Source: an archaeon (GTDB lineage: Archaea; Altiarchaeota; Altiarchaeia; IMC4; QMZM01). From it: a DNA stretch of 7,251 nucleotides. The notes under the pieces are model-generated. The model had not been told where the DNA came from. It worked only from the letters and a program-made list of their open reading frames with translations, and did not search any database. Every line of letters begins with the position of its first letter. Within the stretch, counting starts at the first letter, position 1. Position numbers and translations under genes: made by a program. The stretch spans positions 1 to 7,251 of the forward strand of contig JAOZNG010000058.1 in NCBI GenBank assembly GCA_029933895.1, written 5' to 3'. Below are positions 5,451 through 7,251 of this stretch, piece by piece.

Positions 5451-6595
5451 ACACCGACTCCAAGGTTTACCTGAAGAAAAAGTTCAAGCAGTTTTACTGG
5501 AAAAACAAAGTTAATGCACCGGAGGAGATAGAGAAGAGGGAGTTTGGAACAGGCACCCTTGAATCCAAAATCAAGGTCAGGCACAAGTCCTTCAAAACAG
5601 AAAAGGAGTTGAGGGGTTTCTTGGGGCGGGAGGCACCCTACTATATATCGTATTCGTCTGCATTCTACCGGTTCCCGGAAAACCAGCCCATGGAGAGGAA
5701 GGAATGGCTTGGTGCTGAAGTAGTGTTTGACCTGGACAGGGAGATGGAGTATCTGAGTGATGAATCCTTTGAGGAGGTGAAGGGGGAGGCCCTGAAGCTT
5801 GTTGACTTCCTGCTGGAGGATTTTGGCTTACAGGAGAGATATATAGAAACCAACTTCTCGGGAGGTAAGGGTTATCACATCCATGTCTCAGCTCCGGGGG
5901 TTAAGGAGCTGGGGCGGGATGAGAGGCAGGAGATTCTCGACTACATCACTGCCACAGGATTCAACCTTAACTGTTTCTTCACCCAGGAGGCTGTTAGTGG
6001 CGTGAACCTGAAAGGCAGGGGAGATTTCCGCTCCAGGGATTCATCCACTGTGGTGGTAAGGGGTCCTAGGGAGGGTGACACGGGCTGGGCTAAGCGGATT
6101 TTTGATGTAGCCCTTGACCTGGTTTCGTCCGACATGAAAAAGCTTAGAAGGGAATACGGTCTGAGAACCAGGCAGGCTGAAATCCTATACAGGAACAGGG
6201 AGCTTAATCAGAGGCTTCTGAGGGAGGGTAACTGGGATGCACTGAATGGTTTGACGAAGTATATGAGGGGGAGGATTATGGATAGATATGCTGTCTCCAT
6301 GGTGGAGGACGCCGACAGGATGGTTACCATTGATACCTCAAGACTTATCAGGTTGCCTGATACGCTACACGGGGGAAGCGGTCTCATAGCTAAAAAAGTG
6401 AAACTTCTTGAATCATTTAATCCACTGATTGACGCGGTGGCGTTCAGCGATGACGAAGTCAGGGTGAAGGTGAAGGAAGACACGCCAGAGTTCCTGATGA
6501 ACGAGAACAGATTCAAGCTGGATAAAGGCGAAACCAGGATCCCAGAGTATGCAGCCGTCTACCTCCTGCTGAAGGATAAAGCAGAAATCGCCTAG
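5447..6595 (+). CDS. priS: DNA primase catalytic small subunit PriS
   Basis: The catalytic subunit of the archaeo-eukaryotic primase, which works with PriL to make replication primers. The 382 residues carry the family motifs in order. Near the N-terminus is the KREFG stretch (30-34). The metal-binding acidic pair is Asp95 and Asp97 in VFDLDRE, within the YYISYSSAFYRF...EWLGAE context. The nucleotide-binding FSGGKGYHIHV is at 137-147. The third motif, DTSRLIRLPDTLHGGSGL at 296-313, has Asp296, Arg299, Arg302 and His308. The oddity is the segment after the Asp pair. It runs straight into FEEVKGEALKLVDFLLEDFG with no cysteines, where most archaeal PriS carry a Cys/His zinc knuckle. The only Cys is Cys176. 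PriL is not in the window. The gene diverges from gatE, and its stop overlaps that of the convergent gene at its end. Confidence 0.96.
   Translation: MNTDSKVYLKKKFKQFYWKNKVNAPEEIEKREFGTGTLESKIKVRHKSFKTEKELRGFLGREAPYYISYSSAFYRFPENQPMERKEWLGAEVVFDLDREMEYLSDESFEEVKGEALKLVDFLLEDFGLQERYIETNFSGGKGYHIHVSAPGVKELGRDERQEILDYITATGFNLNCFFTQEAVSGVNLKGRGDFRSRDSSTVVVRGPREGDTGWAKRIFDVALDLVSSDMKKLRREYGLRTRQAEILYRNRELNQRLLREGNWDALNGLTKYMRGRIMDRYAVSMVEDADRMVTIDTSRLIRLPDTLHGGSGLIAKKVKLLESFNPLIDAVAFSDDEVRVKVKEDTPEFLMNENRFKLDKGETRIPEYAAVYLLLKDKAEIA
6592..6595. other. Shared CTAG: overlapping stop codons of convergent genes
   Basis: The palindrome CTAG provides TAG for priS on the plus strand (6593-6595) and TAG for the converging EF-hand gene on the minus strand (6594-6592). 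No intergenic DNA is left for a terminator of either gene. Each transcript must therefore end inside, and antisense to, the other gene. Confidence 0.9.
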
Positions 6596-7251
6596 AAACC
6601 GTACAGCTTGGAGATGAATTCCGGTGCTATTATATCCCTCAACAGTATCGCGCCCGTGTGTACGTGTATGTCGTCGCCTTCCACGATGATGTTCCCGCCC
6701 TCAACAGAGACCCTGTTGGTGTCTGATCTAAGGAATCGTATGGATGGAGTCAATGTAGAGCAATCAAAGACCTCCCCCGTCCTGTTTATCTGCTGTAGTG
6801 CGCTGTTGAAGGGCTGGCTGATGCAGGAGGAGCCGTTCAGGGTGTAAGGGAAAATCAAGAGCATTTTATCTTCCATGCAGGCCTCCATCTCCTCACGGGT
6901 TATAACCCCGTCATTGTTTAAATCAACAGGCTCTGATGTCTGAGCCTGTAGGTAGCCTAAGGCACCCAATAAATCACCGTAGCCTGAGACCGCGTCAACG
7001 CCCAGTCTTGAATCCAGTAAGACATTAATCCTCTTCCATTCCCTGGATCTATGATATATCAGATCCAGGTCCCATGGACAGGACAGGTTGTCTCGGAGGC
7101 AGGCGAAGGCATGGCATGCGTTTAATAGATTACGGGATGAATCACCCTCAATTAAGACAGAGCCCTTCTGTATGTAGATGCCGGTGGAATCCGATTTTTG
7201 AACAACAATCACGTGACCATTTCTGTCGGGCAGTGATATGGCGGATAACTC
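6592..7251 (-). CDS. Uncharacterised cysteine-containing protein with an EF-hand loop, 5' end outside window
   Basis: The frame is open from the stop at 6592-6594 to the right edge (219 residues visible), so the true start lies beyond the window. A GTG at 7210-7212 is an internal codon and need not be the start. I do not recognise the family. Residues 110-121 of the visible part (DNA 6889-6924) read DLNNDGVITREE, a full match to the EF-hand loop D-x-N-x-D-G-x-I-x-x-x-E, flanked by helix-like sequence (MEACMED after). Six cysteines are spread along the chain (visible residues 46, 51, 58, 125, 143, 164), which could form disulfides in an exported protein. The first 60 residues look like a beta strand/helix unit (GSVLIEGDSSRNLLNAC), and the end is rich in Val/Ile strands. 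No transmembrane segment is visible; a signal peptide would be off the edge. A secreted or surface calcium-binding protein is a reasonable guess, not a demonstrated role. Confidence 0.75.
   Translation of the reverse strand, partial: ELSAISLPDRNGHVIVVQKSDSTGIYIQKGSVLIEGDSSRNLLNACHAFACLRDNLSCPWDLDLIYHRSREWKRINVLLDSRLGVDAVSGYGDLLGALGYLQAQTSEPVDLNNDGVITREEMEACMEDKMLLIFPYTLNGSSCISQPFNSALQQINRTGEVFDCSTLTPSIRFLRSDTNRVSVEGGNIIVEGDDIHVHTGAILLRDIIAPEFISKLYGF

Overview
This window reads as a piece of an archaeal chromosome. Five of the seven coding regions are archaeal-type information-processing proteins: RNA polymerase subunit Rpo7/RpoE', aIF2 gamma, ribosomal protein S6e, the archaea-specific amidotransferase subunit GatE and the archaeo-eukaryotic primase subunit PriS. 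Several genes lack a convincing Shine-Dalgarno sequence and have AT-rich TATA-like boxes a short distance upstream, as expected for archaeal short-leader or leaderless transcripts. The lineage cannot be fixed from the sequence alone. The gene order resembles the conserved S6e - aIF2gamma - PIN - (pyrophosphatase) - rpoE1 cluster of euryarchaea, and a DPANN or related lineage is also possible.

Layout. Bases 1-3221 hold a tightly packed minus-strand operon, transcribed right to left: S6e (rps6e), aIF2 gamma, a PIN-domain protein of the Fcf1/Utp24 type, a family II (DHH) manganese-dependent pyrophosphatase, and the first 70 codons of rpoE1, which runs off the left edge. Gaps are 9, 4, 1 and 41 bp. 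A TATA-like box at 3253-3262 is the probable operon promoter. Upstream, also on the minus strand, gatE (3287-5164) ends in a U-rich termination tract just before that promoter. The gap 5165-5446 separates gatE from the divergent plus-strand gene priS (5447-6595). It holds a broken coding remnant that resembles the start of an HPP-family membrane protein. At the right end, a minus-strand gene (6592 to the window edge) encodes a cysteine-containing protein with a canonical EF-hand loop. It converges on priS so tightly that both stop codons share one CTAG.

How the genes fit together. S6e and aIF2 gamma act in small-subunit function and initiator tRNA delivery. The PIN protein is a likely rRNA-processing nuclease. 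Rpo7 is part of the RNA polymerase stalk. Pyrophosphatase removes the pyrophosphate released by transcription and tRNA charging. GatE, with a GatD not in view, makes Gln-tRNA(Gln). PriS makes replication primers. I found no defence system, mobile element, CRISPR array or RNA gene. The parts most worth a second look are the frameshifted membrane-protein remnant, the PriS that lacks its usual zinc-knuckle cysteines, the choice of a family II pyrophosphatase within this operon, and the EF-hand protein.
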